From positions 4,239,664 through 4,303,663 of the forward strand of contig NC_051088.1 in the NCBI RefSeq assembly GCF_901709675.1: DNA of 64,000 nucleotides, read 5' to 3'. The position numbers and the translations under genes were made by a program. The notes below the pieces were generated by a model. The model saw nothing but the letters and a program-made list of their open reading frames with translations, was not told the origin of the DNA and made no database searches. Shown here piece after piece: positions 13,002 to 28,011 of this stretch. The DNA comes from Syngnathus acus. Lineage: Eukaryota > Chordata > Actinopteri > Syngnathiformes > Syngnathidae. Position 1 is the stretch's first letter. Each line of letters opens with the position of its first letter.

Positions 13002-16000
13002 TTTAGTATATGACTGCAATCCATTATGATGTTTAAACAGTCGCTGTGGTGAGCGATTATAAAATCAGAGTGTGTTACCGTTTTCGACTTGAATGCCTCT
13101 TATTCAGTGAATGTTGTCTGTCTCTTGCTAATGACTTATTTCATAGCAATAAAAAGTTGGATTATCAACTCAACATGTGAGACGATGAAGCACCTTTTGC
13201 ACCTTATGTTGGCACATACATTCGTTATTTTCACGTGTGACTATTCTCACCAATTGATTCTTTAACAATGCATATTTTCTCTCTTTTATTTATAGAAACA
13301 ACACAATCCACCATCTGTTATACCACATCTACAATTGTTAAGTGACAGTTGCCATTGATTGTAAATTGAGCCAATCATTCTAATGGTGAACATGCGCCAT
13401 GACATGTACCTGCGCTCCATCTCGGTGTAATGGAGTCACCGGCGCGGCTACCCTGCTCATAAATCTCACTCACAGCTGCCGTTACGGTGTGTACGGACAT
13501 GGCTGGGTGATGATGCAATGAATCGTGCTGAGGTGGTAATGATGATGAGAATTACAGTGAATGCGGCCAAGATGATTATTATGATGATGGCAATTATACA
13601 CGGAGTAAATGTGCTTTCATGGAAAAGCATTCATAGGTTGAACTGATTTGATTTGTAAATTCACAATATTTAGTTGTTTCATATCCTCGTGCAAAATGGT
13701 GTTTAATAGGTGTTCACTGTTCGAAGTTTTTCACTGGACTGTTTTTTCTTGGTGGGCAGAGCGCAGGATGACAGCGTGCCCGATGCAAGCTTGCTCATCT
13801 TATCGCTGTTAGCACTGGAAAATCACTCCGCCAGCCCCTCTCCTACTGCTCTCAAACATGAACATTTTTCAGTTCAGTAAAGCGGAACCACAGACAAAAA
13901 AAAAAACATGACGCGGCGTTCCGTTCTCAATCTCATACGAGGAGAATCAGTTGGAGAATCAACGGCACAAGGTGTGTCGCGAAGTGCAGTGTGAAAAGGA
14001 ATATGTGAAGAAGGCGATGTTTGTTATAATCACTTAATTCTGCCTCCCTAGAAGTAAATAAAAAAAAAAAAAGATTTTGATCCAATATTAAAAGATGTAC
14101 GATAAGAAAAACACCTTCAACCAGTAAGCAGTATCTCTTCTCAAAACTCATTCACAAAGTGACTTTCAACTGGGTTTTTTAGTACCTCTCTTGCTTTTAA
14201 CGCAAATACCAATAAAATGTAATTATACACTTAATTGATACCAAGTCGTGATGCCAAGTGTTCCAAATCCTCCCAAGACACAAAGGATTTTTGTATTAAA
14301 CGATTGTGCGTTTGCTGTGGTTTTTGGTCTAGTCTTGATCCTCATCGGATGATTAAGTCTGGGTGAAAGAAAACCATCAGAGTCAGAATCATCTTCATTT
14401 TATGATTACATACAGTACGTATGTCCTAGAAGGAAGTTATTGTAAATCTATTTAATAGGTTTGATATAATGAAAGTATTTAGTCACAATCTGGCTCAGGT
14501 CAGCCTTGGAATATTCGAAATTGACGGATGGCACCTTGTTACTGTGGCAACAAGCTCCCGCTCTATGCTAAAAAGGTGATATGATCATCTAAAGAAAAAG
14601 ATCATTTCACTCCCCATTTAAAAGATAAGCAGAGCATTCAAAAGTTGGCCTCATCATTTTCTTTTTTGTACTTTATTAACTCTGTCCAACAATGCAAAAT
14701 GTTTGTTTCGGGTTTTCAATCGTTGCCTCAGTTGAATTCAGCAGTGATCATCAGGACCGCACATCCAATATATGTTACACACACCATTTCTGACAAATCG
14801 AAAATTACCATAATGATTAACCAGCCGCACTTGGCATTCATTAGATGTGGTTTTCCTCTGCTGCTACCACAAACAAAGATGAGAGAACTCATTATCAAGG
14901 CTGTCGAGAGATCAGGCAGGTTATGAATACATAGCCGCTTCTTATCTGTTACATAATTATATTTCATGTTCTAAGTATTGATAATCTGGTCTTTGTTTTT
15001 TGGGATCGGATGTTCTGTGCTGAATATCTTACGTCGGCATTATTTCACGTGTAATATGTATAAAACATAACAACATGCATCATGTGTCAAAAGTGGAATG
15101 CATAAATTATCTTGTTTTAACAAAACTAGCGAGTTGGACTTTGCCCCACTAAACGTGTCCCTGTTTTATTTATACCGGCTGGGCTACGTATAGAAATGAT
15201 TGATTCCTTCGAAAGCTCAGAGAGATCCCGTCCCAGGATATTCTGCACACCTTTTATTAGCTTACATCCATTTTACTCGCCGGTGCATGATTCCCCTTTA
15301 TCCTCGGGGTTCAGACATGTTAGATGAATCCTTTTCATCCACGATTGACTGGAATAAGATGCTCAAGGTTAGTGGAGCTGTGTGGCAGCACTCTTTATCC
15401 ATTGCTGTAGACTACGATAATAAAAAAAATGAATCTGTCTTTTTAGACATGATAATGGTATTTCAGATTGATTAAATGTCTAGGTGTTTTTCTAACGTGT
15501 TTAGAGTGATTTTCGGTACGTTAAAATTTTTTTGATTTCAGGATCTGGGTTAGGATTGGGCTACTATTTTTCTGATCTCAAGAATTCTTAATTATTATTG
15601 TATGTAATTATTTTCATCCTTGTAGCCGACAAGATTATTTACATTGTATGTACATTACATATTATTCTGGTTTTTATATTACCTTTATTTGTCCAATATT
15701 TTTATCATCATTATATGTAATTATTTTCATCCTTATATCCTACAAGATTATTTACATTGTATATACATGTATATACATAATATATTATTCTGTTTTATTA
15801 TTTAACCTCGATTTGTCCAGCAGAGACAATTTAGAACAGTGCTGACTTGACCAAGAGGCCGCGGACAACAGAATAAGACAAAGCAATATAAAATACATAT
15901 ACTAGAACTTGTACAGTATTATTTCATAGCATGTCGGCTCAAAATAGACCAAAGACAAGTGCAGCAGTCATATACGGTTACCCTGAATAACTTTTCGAAG

Positions 16001-19000
16001 TGATGACATAGAGATTAATAGAATGAGTTTCATTGTTAATGCCATGTAATTTGAGCAGGCTTCTTTGTTAGCCTTTACAGTCTTGGCTTCATGCATGTCC
16101 TCACTAGCTATGCTTCTTTTTACTCAACTCAACTTAAAAGTCCGAATCAATATCTACGTGTGTAGAATTTACATCCGTGAACATAATTTTGGAAAAGCAA
16201 AAGTCATTATCAAGCCACAGCAGTGATTTCTGTGGCTTTGATCAAGATGCATCGCCTACAGAAGTCAACGGGGCAGTGCACAAATTGCAGCACATTTCTC
16301 CATTTGCACTGGTCTGCAGGGACGGTGAAGTTTTTTTGCTTGCTTTATTTTTCACAAGCCTGTTCACGAGCCAACCTACAGTCTGGCTTCATCATATGTG
16401 GCAAAGTATGACAAGACAGAGTGGACCTCTTGGGGAGCCTTGATTTCACCCCAAGAATTTGTCATTACTTCCTTCCCATCTCAACCCCATTGTGAGGGAC
16501 CTTATTCATCAACCTATCTGGGTGTGAGTGATGAGTTTGGAGGCCGCGGTTGCAATTCGTCGAAGGGTTCTGACACCGTTTCGGAGCAGCTGCTCATACT
16601 TGTAGCGCAAGGCACCCTCGGGCTGTTGTCAGGAGAGAACCACTGCCGCTTTGAATTCCGCTCAGACAGGAAGTGGCTCGAGCAGATACGCTGCCTCACG
16701 CCTCAGTGACCACGTACTGTAAGTGTTCTGTTTATGGCGCAGGTAAATTAATATTTATGATGGAATATTCATCATTATGAAACCCCAGCTGCAATATTGA
16801 AATGTTTTGCAGTCTGATGACATTTGGAGGCAACTGTAAAGTCAGTACGGTCTTTTTCAGTGAGCACTCGACATGCACGTTCATATAAAGAAATCAAAAA
16901 TGAGAAAATGCTGGGATTTAGGAAACACGTGGGAATTTCTTGATTCTTGTCGCTGGCTAGAATGTACGCTGTACTTAAATTAGCAAGACAGGAAAATTGG
17001 ACTTAAACTCCACTGTATTATAATTATTCCAAATTTGACCTAATAACAATAATGTGCAATTCAAGCAACAAACGCGTTGAAAAGTTCATCATGACTCCGT
17101 GCAGCACCACTCAAATGATAGCAGGCTGCCTCGAATTAGACGTGTGCGAAGATGACTTTTTATAATTAAGCTGTGTGCAAAGGTTAAGGCTGAATCATAC
17201 TTCAAAAGTCTCTTTAATTCTGACCTGTCACTCACTTTGTAACTTTATCAAACTGGATCTCTCACCTGAAAAATGTCAGTCACCAAACCACCACATTTAA
17301 TTAGTTTCAGCAAGAATGCTTGGGGGAATGAGGTTTAATTAACTCTCATGAATTATTTCAAAAGCTTGAGTTGATTTTACATTGCTGTGTCACTGAGTTA
17401 TTATTATTGTGCTCTTGTCCTGTTACTTATTCATCTCGTTTCTTTTTATGTACTGTGTTATTTTCCATGGTGTACACAATTATTAGGTAATGGAGGGTAT
17501 CCCGTATCTGACATGCCAACAAAAAAAGTCTCAGACCTGAGATTGTCAGAAATATGTTTTTTAAAATTTTGAGGAATTGAAAAAATGTTTTTTTTTTTTA
17601 ATTCATCATCCCAATTGCAAACGTCAGATACACCATTAATACAGCATAAATTGTATGGACAGTATTTGTAAATATGCCGCACAAGTGACCATTAAGGGGC
17701 ACATCCTTTTGTGTTCAATCCCCCTATAAAAACCCTCCAATTTTTTTTTTGCTTCAAATTTCTTGTGTGCGCGCCTGCATGCATTTTATGCTCCTGAGAG
17801 CAGCACAGCAGGCACCTCCACCCTGGTGGTGTGAAAGAGGTCCACAGTGCTCTCGGGTGACGTAAATGCAAGGGTCGGCGCTATTCCGGACCTGAACCTA
17901 CGTATTCTGTGTCATTAAAGGTCATGCGTCAATGTAGAAAAAATAGGAATGCTCACGCTAAAGACTACTTCTATTACTGTTCGTCCGTATTGCCAATTCA
18001 TTTTGTCGTTTACAACCAAGTCGAAATTCAATTCTGAACTTTTAACTCTATATTATATTTTCAGATGTTTAAAGCAGTCTTGTACAATGTTCACTTCACA
18101 CATAAGTAAAGAGATGTTACATGTTTCACAACAAACTGTAAGGGAAGGTTTGGTATGGGCCTTACCATGACAAACTACGAAAAGGCCAAACAAAATAGCT
18201 CAAAAGTTTTTACACACTCAAGAAACACACACCAAAAAAAAAACAGGCCAAGTTTTAAAATGTTTTTCATCAGTTTTGTGTGTATTTGCTAATGCAAACC
18301 TCTGCTATTACTTTCTTTTATGTTTACATGTGCTCCTGTGGTCCTTTTCAGACAAGAAAAGAAACAAACAAAATAGGTAATCTGCAAAATAGAGGCGACA
18401 TGGGAACGGATGACATTAAGCGACTTAGACATCAAAACCTCGCTGAGGGAATTGAAGCTTGTGTTCCTAAATACTCATTTCTAAAATCATTTTATCATAA
18501 TCCTTGAATTACCACTGGCATCACTTGAATGGACACACTTCTGGGAAACATAGAACACTCAAGCTTTTAATCTTTCCTTAATCCCCTTTCATTACAATGA
18601 GTATCAGTTTGCACTTATCCATCTCCACAGATTGAAGAACCAAATCTCACTACCGTTAACTGTAAATGGAATTCTTTGTCCCTCCTTGGACTGTGATTAT
18701 TTTACGCCCCTTTAGTCTTTTGAACATTTTAATTAAAAGTGAATTTTGGACTGTGGCAGAAAAACACAACGATGGATGGTGATGTCATTGTCAACTCGGA
18801 GACAGTTGAAGAAGCCAGCAGACACGGAATGCATTCCGCATATTTACCGATAATATCGTTGGAAGAAGATTTTTTTTCCCCCTTCTGTTTGAAATATAGT
18901 CACACAATCCATCCCATGAGGTACATCCTGTTCCACTTCAACTGAAGAAGTTACTTGACTACCGACTCGATGCAGCGGAACAAATCGTCCCATTTCATTA

Positions 19001-22000
19001 GACTACATCGCAATAGTTGCCAAATGCCACTTTTGTTGGTTCAAAAAAGTTGGACAACTATGTTTATGGATATAGTACAACTAACACATGGATCACCACA
19101 TTTTAAATTATAAGTCTGATGAAATATGCTGCAATGTCAAATAAATAGTAGTAATTGTTTAGCTGTTGAACAAGCAGCCATTAAAAAAAACGACAGATGT
19201 ACCAAAATTAATTAAGCACTTTTGTGCTACCTGCTTAGAGCGAGAAAGCACACCGAGGAGATGACAATAATCTTCCACTAAACTGAAATGGGACCAGGGA
19301 ATTAAATAAACTAATTACATAGTGAAGACACAGGTAGGTAAAACCCAACACTCGGCAAGGATATGATTGGCTGACACGGAAGCTTTGGCGGAAGGTAATA
19401 CCAGTCTGCACTTTGCAAACTGTAAGAAAAATTGAAAAATGTCCCTGTTGTATGCGATCCAACACAATGCCTCAAACTAATTTGCTGGCAGCAATTGTTT
19501 TGGAAAGTGTAGTAATATTTTCTTAATCAATAAATTTGATTTGATGTGAAACAGAATATTGCCAAGGGACACCAAAGGAATTTCTAAGCTAACTCATAAA
19601 TATATATATATGTGTGTTTTTTTAGCCATTTAGAACAACTAATCTCCCTTTCCTGGGAGCAATATACACAATGATCCTCCAATTAATTTGATACTTAAAA
19701 GCCACTGTATAAGAACACGCCCACTGAAACGCAGGATCTTATTTGTATCTATACTCTTAGATCAGAGAAGCGCACGGGTTTAAAAAGGGAGGTCTACACA
19801 GCGAGACCCTGCAATAAAACATTCATGTGACAGCTAAGATGAATAAAACATACAGGTGAGATGCACGGGTCAAGTCAGCGGTAAATGTGGGTGTAGCCCG
19901 AGTCAGAAAATGTAAATGATGTCACAAGAGTGACGTTCCAAGCAGATAGGGATGCTCCCTGTCTGAAAAAGAAACATCCGGAAAGAATTCCCCACAAGAG
20001 AAAGTAACCTTGCCTGTGATTCTTTATGATAAGAGTCATTCATTATGGATTCGGCTTTGGATGTGGCAGCCTTGAATAATGTTGCCGTTGCCTTATGGGC
20101 TATATGGTGAAAATACTAAATGGGTACAACTTGAAAGAAGTTAGCTGGTTGTAGCAGTTGATGGAGTTGAGAGTGAGTTGAGAAATTATGTGACTGGAAG
20201 GTTGACATGGTAAAAATGAAGAGAAGTCTCCCTGAATCAACAGCACGACAGATGGAAAAACATAATTTGCTAAACCCAGCAAGCCAAAATAAAATGTCTT
20301 TACGCTGAAATACATATAGTGTTGCATAATATCATCCATTAGCATTCGAGCGATGTGTGGAAATGAGCCTTGACAGTAATTGGTTGGAACAGACCACTGT
20401 GGCCCATTAAAAAGGCATGGGATGTGACCCACATAAAATTAAATTAAACTATTACCACTCAATATGAGGACGGCATTAATCACGAGCTGGCGTTCGTACG
20501 GACAGACACTGATACATAAACTGGGGGAAAAAAAAAGGTTCTCTCTGTTCCCCCTCAGATATTTGCTCTGCTCATTTTCAGCCTGCAGATTAGCCTCGTT
20601 GGATCGCTCGCTCAAAGGAAGCTCCAATGTCTCTGACAAGCCGCCGGTCGGAGATTTTGCGCTACGTTTGAGTGGAACCGTCGGCGCTAACACCGACCCT
20701 GCTTGGATTCCCTCACAGACGAGCTGCTGGAAGTTGATAGATGTGTGATTGCTGTGCACTTCTCCAAGGAATGCTACTGAAAGAGAACGTTTAGCGGTGC
20801 ATTCAGAAAAAATGATACGTCAACGGCTAATGTCTAAAAATGCCTCATATAATAAAGTAAAGCCACCGCATGGGAAAGGGATTTTAATACTTTACTTCAA
20901 TGAGTAGTAAGATATGCGGAATATCCAGCCTGCATGAATCTCTGAATGTGGATTATACAAATGAATATAGGATGCTAATGTGGCTAAGCCTCACATAGCT
21001 ACACCGCAATGGCGATTACTTTGTCTGGATATTCTCTCCAAAGAATCCGAGATACATTAAAGCGCCAACTGAACATTAACTGGAATCAATACCAGAACCG
21101 TTGCAAGCTATCACTGTGCTAAGATTCCCAAGCTGCAGGGGAAAACACTTTGTTCCAGGAGATCATTTATTCTGGAAACGGCAAAACACTGCAGCTTTGT
21201 GATCAAAGATTTAAAACAAAAATGGGGAAAAAGTCACAGCTATAAGAGAAGCAAAACCCCGCTAGAAACCTGAGCAAAGACCCCATAGTCACGTAAAATG
21301 AGAAGTCCGTGAATGAAAAAGTAGGGCAGGAAATCCAGAGGGGATCGTTGAGCACAAGCCCACAGTGCTACCTGGGCCGGAGCCTCGGGGAGGCTTCTCT
21401 CATTCATCATTAACTGCAGCTTTTGGTGAATGACGGCAGAGCAAAGAGGTGGCTGTGAGGAAAAGTGACAGATAACAGCTGCGATGGAGAACCGTTCTTA
21501 AGGGCTTTTAGAGGCAGGTCCAAGAGAGCCTTGAGTTCAGATTCAAAAGGCCGACCGAGATGGCTTCCTTAATTGAAACGCTGAATAACTGCGGGGTCTT
21601 TGTGGAAATTCTCGATCATCCAAGTCAGGCTGAGGATTTAAGTCAAGTGCTTGTGTCAAGAAGCCTTCTTGGGTCAAAGGTGAAAAGTCTGCAATAAACA
21701 AGAGGAACACTTGCCTCAATTCAGTAACTGCAAAACAGGGTCAAAGGGTGAATGGACAAAAGAGAGTAAGTTACAAGTCTTAATTTAAAATGGTTCTTAA
21801 TAGATTGTCGAAACAATTGTCTTTTTTTTCCCCGTCATTCACTTGCATGTTGATGTCCTTTTTTTTGGATTTGCATTAAAAAGCTGGCACAAAACTGGAA
21901 GAATACGTCATGCCGTGATGTTAGACGGAACTCGGGGTGTTCTTCCGCTTTTCCGTAAAGCTTTCAATTCATGGGTGTTCTGCTCTACCAGCGAGCTCCA

Positions 22001-25000
22001 GCGTCCAAATTTGCAAATTCCTTTCATGCTAGCACGGCATGAGAGAACAACAGCAAAGTCATTCTAAAGGCATTGAGACCCTTCCTGGATAACAGTTTGA
22101 TGTAGCCAGCTAAACATTCCTATCCATGCGCAAAAGCTTCCACATCACACAAACGTTCAAGTAACCCCAATCCACTATGATTCATCCTCACTCCAATCCT
22201 AATATTCTGACTCAGCATTCATTTTTAATGGCCAATTTGCATCTCAATTTGAGTCACTACCGTTTCGCGTAGAACCCTAATATACATACATATGCATATT
22301 TACATTTGTTAGAATTCATTTGTTCTTTCAAGAAGGAAATCATCATTCAGAGTGACTGTCATTTATTTCCACGCGATGAGCGGTCAAATCTGAACGACAC
22401 ATTTTACATAACAGGAGGACGACATAACAAGAGGAGGATAAGCACCTGTGAATTCCAGCCTTGGTCCGACAGAAATGATCAATAATTTCATATCACAGCA
22501 TCTCGATAAGCTCTGCCTCTGCGAGTAGCATTGTTGATACGCATTTTTTGTTATTGGAGCTTCCATCACTCTCCCTCCTCTGCACCCACTTTGAAGGAAC
22601 AAAGATGTGATTATCAGAGAAATGTGCTTGAGCGTAATATCTGCAAACAAGACACTAGGTTCCAACCAATACTATGAAGCTTGAGGCAATACGGCTTGGA
22701 CTTGAATTTCTGCTTGCTTTCTGCAAAAGTAAATAAATGATATAGTGCGTAACTATACGTTGTGTACTTTGGTGCACCGTTCATTGAAGCACTGACTCAG
22801 CATACAGAAATTCAAAGAGTGTGTTGCATCTTTTGGGTGTCTGTCTGATTTATGGTAATCAGCTTGAGAAGAGCTTCTTCAATGCCCCGTGCAACTCTCT
22901 CGGCTCCGGTTTTTGGGCCAGAAGTGCGTTTTCAGCAAGAACCCGATGACGGCGTGGGAAACCATATGCTGCACACCGGGGTGAGATTACATCTCGTTAT
23001 AAATGGATTTATCTGCTTTGCATACTGTCCAGTTTTTCATACTTTGGAACCTTTCATTCCATCCCACTGTAATTACTCAAGGTTGCCCCGCGAGACAGAA
23101 CCAAGGATGGGGTCTTATTGAATTGAGAATTTCAAGGCAAAGCGGGTTTAACAAGTATAATCATTTCAAAAGAAATGACACTGTTAAAAGATTTCTGAAC
23201 TCAAAATTTCAAGGCAACAAACGAATTTTAGGTTTTCATTTTTATTCTGAAATCAACAAAGACTTTACAGAAGTACTTTTTATTCCATGTAATTTTTATA
23301 TTATCTTTGTCACTGATCTTCTTTCAATGCATGTATCGATGCGCTCTTATCAGGAAGCAACACAGTTGTTGATAAAGGCTTCGGGGTTGCCTGGCTAAAC
23401 CCAAATAGTAAACGAGCCTCGAGTTGTTTACTTAATTAGACCTTCCTAAATCTCTCCCAAACGCCTTTTGGCAAATTTCCTAACAAACGTGCATAATTAC
23501 TCATCATGCAGAGCTGTGATAAGGTTTACGGTTGGTTAGGAGGATTAGGATGCCCTCTTGGCAAAGATTTGAACCTTGGGCACAATTTGAGGCAACACAT
23601 GGAAATGATGATGCTGTTGTGGAAGTTTCCCCTGAAAGAAAATGAGGCAAACACAGCTAGTCATGCAGCATCAATAGGATATTGAACCAGGTGTTTGTCG
23701 TGAGATTGCAGAGATGCTTTTATTGCCTTGAACCCAGCAATGAACGTTTGAATTACAGATTAGAACAAAGTCATTCGGATACTGCCGTTGCGTTGCTTTT
23801 TCGCTCTTGAATTTGTCTTGTTTACTAGACTAATAATCAATTATGCTTTATCTGGCATTATTATTTGTTAGACGAATTCAGGACATAAGAAAATACCTTG
23901 TCTTATTGATAATAGGAACACATGTTGGGAATATAGATTGGTCATTCCCATGTGTGTAAATGAATTCAAATTCAGCACAAATCAGTATGTAGATATTTTT
24001 ATTTATGGTGCACAGACTGGGATTATTAATTTTTCTATCAGGCCAACTATCAGTTCCAATATTTATAAAAAAATGCATTTTGTTATCGATATAAATAGTG
24101 ATCAATCCCACCAATTACACACCACACTATGTAGTTAAAGACCCTCATTACAATTTAAATTTACCAGCTATAGTTGTAAATTTAGCAATTCCCTTTTAAA
24201 GTAAAAAGCATGACATAAAAAAATAACTTCACAGACAATAATATTGTAAAGAAACCTATTACTTTCGAATGCAAATAACTAGAAATGTGAAATAATGACA
24301 TTTGGAAGGAAACTAGCCCAACATTGTAACGTTCCTGTGGGGGCAATCCTCTACTGTACAATTTTTTTATACATTCAATTTATTGCAAGATCTTTTCCAT
24401 GTTGCCATTTCTGTGCACCTTAACCCCATCACACAGGGCGAAATCTGTCACGTTCAACAATGACACACAATCCATTTAACAACACTGCCAGGAAATGCAG
24501 AGACCGCCTTGTGAGGTAACAGTGAGTTCACATCCTCTGGGAGGGCACACACAAATTTGACTGATGGATTTTGACATTGACATTGTCCTCTCCAATATAG
24601 TGTAAAATTAAGTCTAGTACTAAAGCAGAACTAAATGATATTATCAAGGCAGTATTCTCACATGGATGACTGCAATGTATTCGTTGGTTCACTCGCGGCA
24701 TGTCGTGTTCTGCTACGTTAGCCATGAATGGAAAGTAATGAGCGACACAATCAGATGAAATATTTAAATAACGCACGCTATATAGCACATAGTGCCATGG
24801 ACATGTCTATTGCCGGACACACGCAGGAGCACAAATTCAATTATCCCTACGATAAGAATAGCTCTAATAAATGATGACTGAACAAGTGCTGCCAGATTAA
24901 TGTTGCCATGGTTACAGCAGAAGCATTAGAAACCTTGCCATCTCCTCGCTGGAAGGTGACCGTGTCAGACAGGCAAGCGTCTCATCGCAGAGGCCATTAC

Positions 25001-26745
25001 GCTGTCTTCTGCCATACGGAGCAGCCATCAGTACTCCTTCTACAAATTGGGCGCCTCACCCGGTGATACGGCTAATCTTGTCAGAGCTCACTTGTGGAAA
25101 GGCTGGCTCATGGTGTACAGCCTATGGCTTGGGCCCCATTTGCGGCCCGCTAGATTTTGTTTTAGGCCAGTAGCATATGTATACTAAAATTGACAATTAA
25201 TGCTAATTTCCCAAAAGACTATACAGCTACTTAAAAATGCATCTGGATGCAGATGATTTAATTTTATGCAACCAATTGAGTAACAAATTGCGTAAGATCA
25301 ACACACTTACTGTCAAGGTGACCTTAAGGCCATTCTGACATTTGCATGCATGTTATGCTCCTCTGTACGCTGTGCTGCAAAAAAATATATACAGCAGGGT
25401 GTTAACTGAATTTACTTGTCGGAGTATAATTAGTATGAAAAATCAAAATAAACAAACTGAGCAGCATGGAGTGAATCCTTTGATGCTCACTGCACTGAGG
25501 TCACATTTGCTGATATGTGTAAATGTGAAAAATACATGCAGAAAGACTTCTGAAGAAAGTCGATCGTGTTTAAGTAATACGATCAAAGTGGCAGCGGATT
25601 GGAAAAAGAAAAATATTAGCAGCCCGAGGCTCGCATTTGAAGAATACATGTGAAGTATTTGTCAATGTTTCCCTTTATTATCCCTTTGTCAAATCAACAG
25701 AAGTGATAAGACATTAAAATCCATCATTTTGGCTTCAAAGATTTCTCACTCTCTTGATTAATGCGATGCATCCTCGTTAACCTCCCTTGATTACGTCTCA
25801 ACCTCAGAATTAAGTTGAAGTTCAGGTGCTGAAGAATCATTCAAACCGTTTCCCTTCTCCAATTAAGCACAAAAAGTCGGCCCAGCTTTGAAAAAAGACT
25901 GACTTCGTTTGAATCGGTGAATTGCTGCTTTGTAATGTGCATAAATTATGCTTTTGAATGGATAAAATTGACCACATCAAAAGGTTTAGATCTCGCTCTT
26001 CGGCCTCGTAAATTTTCTTGACTAAACATCTGCACATTTATTTTGTCTGATGTTTGATATTTACTGCTTGATTGCATGTTTTCCATCACCGCATACAGAC
26101 GAGCCTCGAAATGGAAACTGAACGCTTTATTAATCTTATTTAAGCATCAGTGATGAGTCAGACTCTGGGAAATGATATGAGTGATGCTTTTATTCACTTT
26201 GTGAAACAGAAAGTTTGTACCCACAAAGAGGAACCAATGCATCCTTTTGTGCACAGAAGAGTATTTGTGAAAAGTGCTGATGTCATTTCGTATTTCTCCG
26301 TCGTCAACAAACAAACTTTCTAAATAAATCATTTGATATTAAAGTGACTATCTGTTTTTTTTTTTTTTCCTGTAATCAAATTGTGTCATTTGAGAACATA
26401 AATGAAAGAAAAATGGAATTTCACTTGTCACTTGAAGCTTTGTAGGCTGGAAGGGAGCCAAAAGCTCATCTATATAACCCCTCTGTGCCAATGCCTCGCC
26501 GAACAGTAGACTAAAGAGCTGCCAGATCAATATGAGACACACGGAGAATAAACTCCACCACAGTTACAGACTAAACCCTTGGAGGACAATTTCAGTCCCA
26601 CTATACATGTCGATAAAACAAACCAAGACAGGTTGCGGCCAACTTCAGAGTTAACCAGCCTCTGTGAACCCAAAAAGCAAATGAATAAGTTTAAAATGTC
26701 AAAAATTAAAGCTAGACACTCTCACCTCTTGTTTGTCAGTGCCAA
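13002..26745. other. 13.7-kb gene-free upstream region
   Basis: Unique-looking AT-rich sequence with no supportable exon, RNA gene or transposon. Two X-box-like motifs, GTTACTGTGGCAAC (14538-14551) and GTTGCCATGGTTAC (24902-24915), are noted under findings. Distal regulatory elements for kcnd3 could lie here, but the sequence alone cannot show it. Confidence 0.5.
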
Positions 26746-26944
26746 TCACTGACGGAGCTCGGATTGTTTTACTTTGGGGGGGCATGGGGGGAAGGATATT
26801 TCAGTGATTTGAAAAAAACTCAAATTCCTGGAAAAATGTTTTAATTTATACCAAAAGTCGAATTTCTGGCCTAGAACCAAGCATATTTCTGGGGCAGGGT
26901 GGGGGGGGCAGTACCCCTGTGCACCCCCTTAGTGCCGCCAGTGC
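26746..26944. mobile_element. Possible MITE with G-rich ends
   Basis: CACTGACGGAGCTC at the left, and at the right a sequence whose reverse complement is CACTGGCGGCACTAAGGGGG, suggest a degraded inverted repeat. It resembles the element at 34716-34967. No clear target duplication. Confidence 0.35.
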
Positions 26945-27724
26945 TACCAATGCTCAGTCACTGTCTCATCACCATGAAGCACTGTTGAAAGTCTGTTGAT
27001 AGAATGTCTAGTGGTATGTTAGATTTTCCTTTGAACTTAGCTGGAATGGAATTTATTCAATGCAAATGTAAACAAACATAACCAAGTGGGGAGCGGCATT
27101 AGCTTTGTAGATTCAAGCGTTACAGTATCGGTAATAAGGAGTAAACTTGCACGTTAAATCAAAATAATTTGAAGGATGTACTTGCTATGCATGTGTTGAT
27201 GTTGTGCATGAACATGATCTTGTAAAACACGTTTGAAGGATTTATGTTTATGATATTGTCACCTTGACAAAACTAAAGAAAATGTTCCACAAGGATGGAT
27301 TTTGGTTTGATTTTTTTATTTGATTTGGTTTCCAAATCCCCTACAATGAGTCATTTATTTATTTGAAACAAGTGTAGGTAAAAGTCAGAATTATGCTTAA
27401 GAAAATTAGTTCACAAAATAACTGACATTATACACTCGACCTTTGACCATGGTCAGATGTACTGCATATACATACTTATATATACAGAGCTGGGAACACT
27501 GACCTTATTGATTACGGACGCCATTGCAGAGAGATGAAATCCCAGTTGACTCAATTAGGTTTGCATTTTGTCATGCGAAGCATTGAATAATGTGGGAAGC
27601 GAGAGACTCTGACGCAAAGCAGGAATGCAAATCACCACATTCACACAAATCTATTATTATTCTTATGAGCTTTAGCACCCGTAACCTTGGGGTGCTTGAT
27701 TGATACGAAAGTAATTCCTCTAAC
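26945..27724. other. Gene-free upstream sequence
   Basis: AT-rich. No feature recognised. Confidence 0.5.
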
Positions 27725-27726
27725 TA

Positions 27727-27895
27727 CCGTAATTTTCGGACTATAAGTCGCGGTTTTTTTCATAGTTTGGGTGGGGGGGCGACTTATACTCAGGAGCGAC
27801 TTATATACATATATACGTTTTTTTTTCACTTTTTTGGGCATTTTATGGCTGGTGCGACTTATACTCCGGTGCGACTTATACTCCGAAAATTACGG
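27727..27895. mobile_element. pogo-like MITE, 169 bp
   Basis: Perfect outer inverted repeat: CCGTAATTTTCGGACTATAAG at the left, mirrored at the right with one mismatch (GTATAAG for CTATAAG). TA flanks lie at 27725-27726 and 27896-27897. GCGACTTATA is repeated several times inside. The same termini bound the 824-bp element at 45897-46720. No coding capacity. Confidence 0.8.
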
Positions 27896-28011
27896 TAGTT
27901 CTACATCTTAATGAAAGTATTGGGACACGTTGTTGAAGTGGGCTCCATTTTGCATACGACCTGAGATTTCGGAGTTTGTCACAAAAAAAAAAAAATTCTA
28001 TCTACCAGAAG

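Noticed and set aside
20439-20759. Opposing ORFs of about 100 codons on both strands
   Set aside because: Slightly GC-richer sequence, but neither translation resembles a known protein and no convincing exon borders are seen.
25130-25170. TGCGGCCCGC word considered as a hAT MITE fragment
   Set aside because: Only about ten bases match the subterminal motif. No terminus or target duplication nearby.
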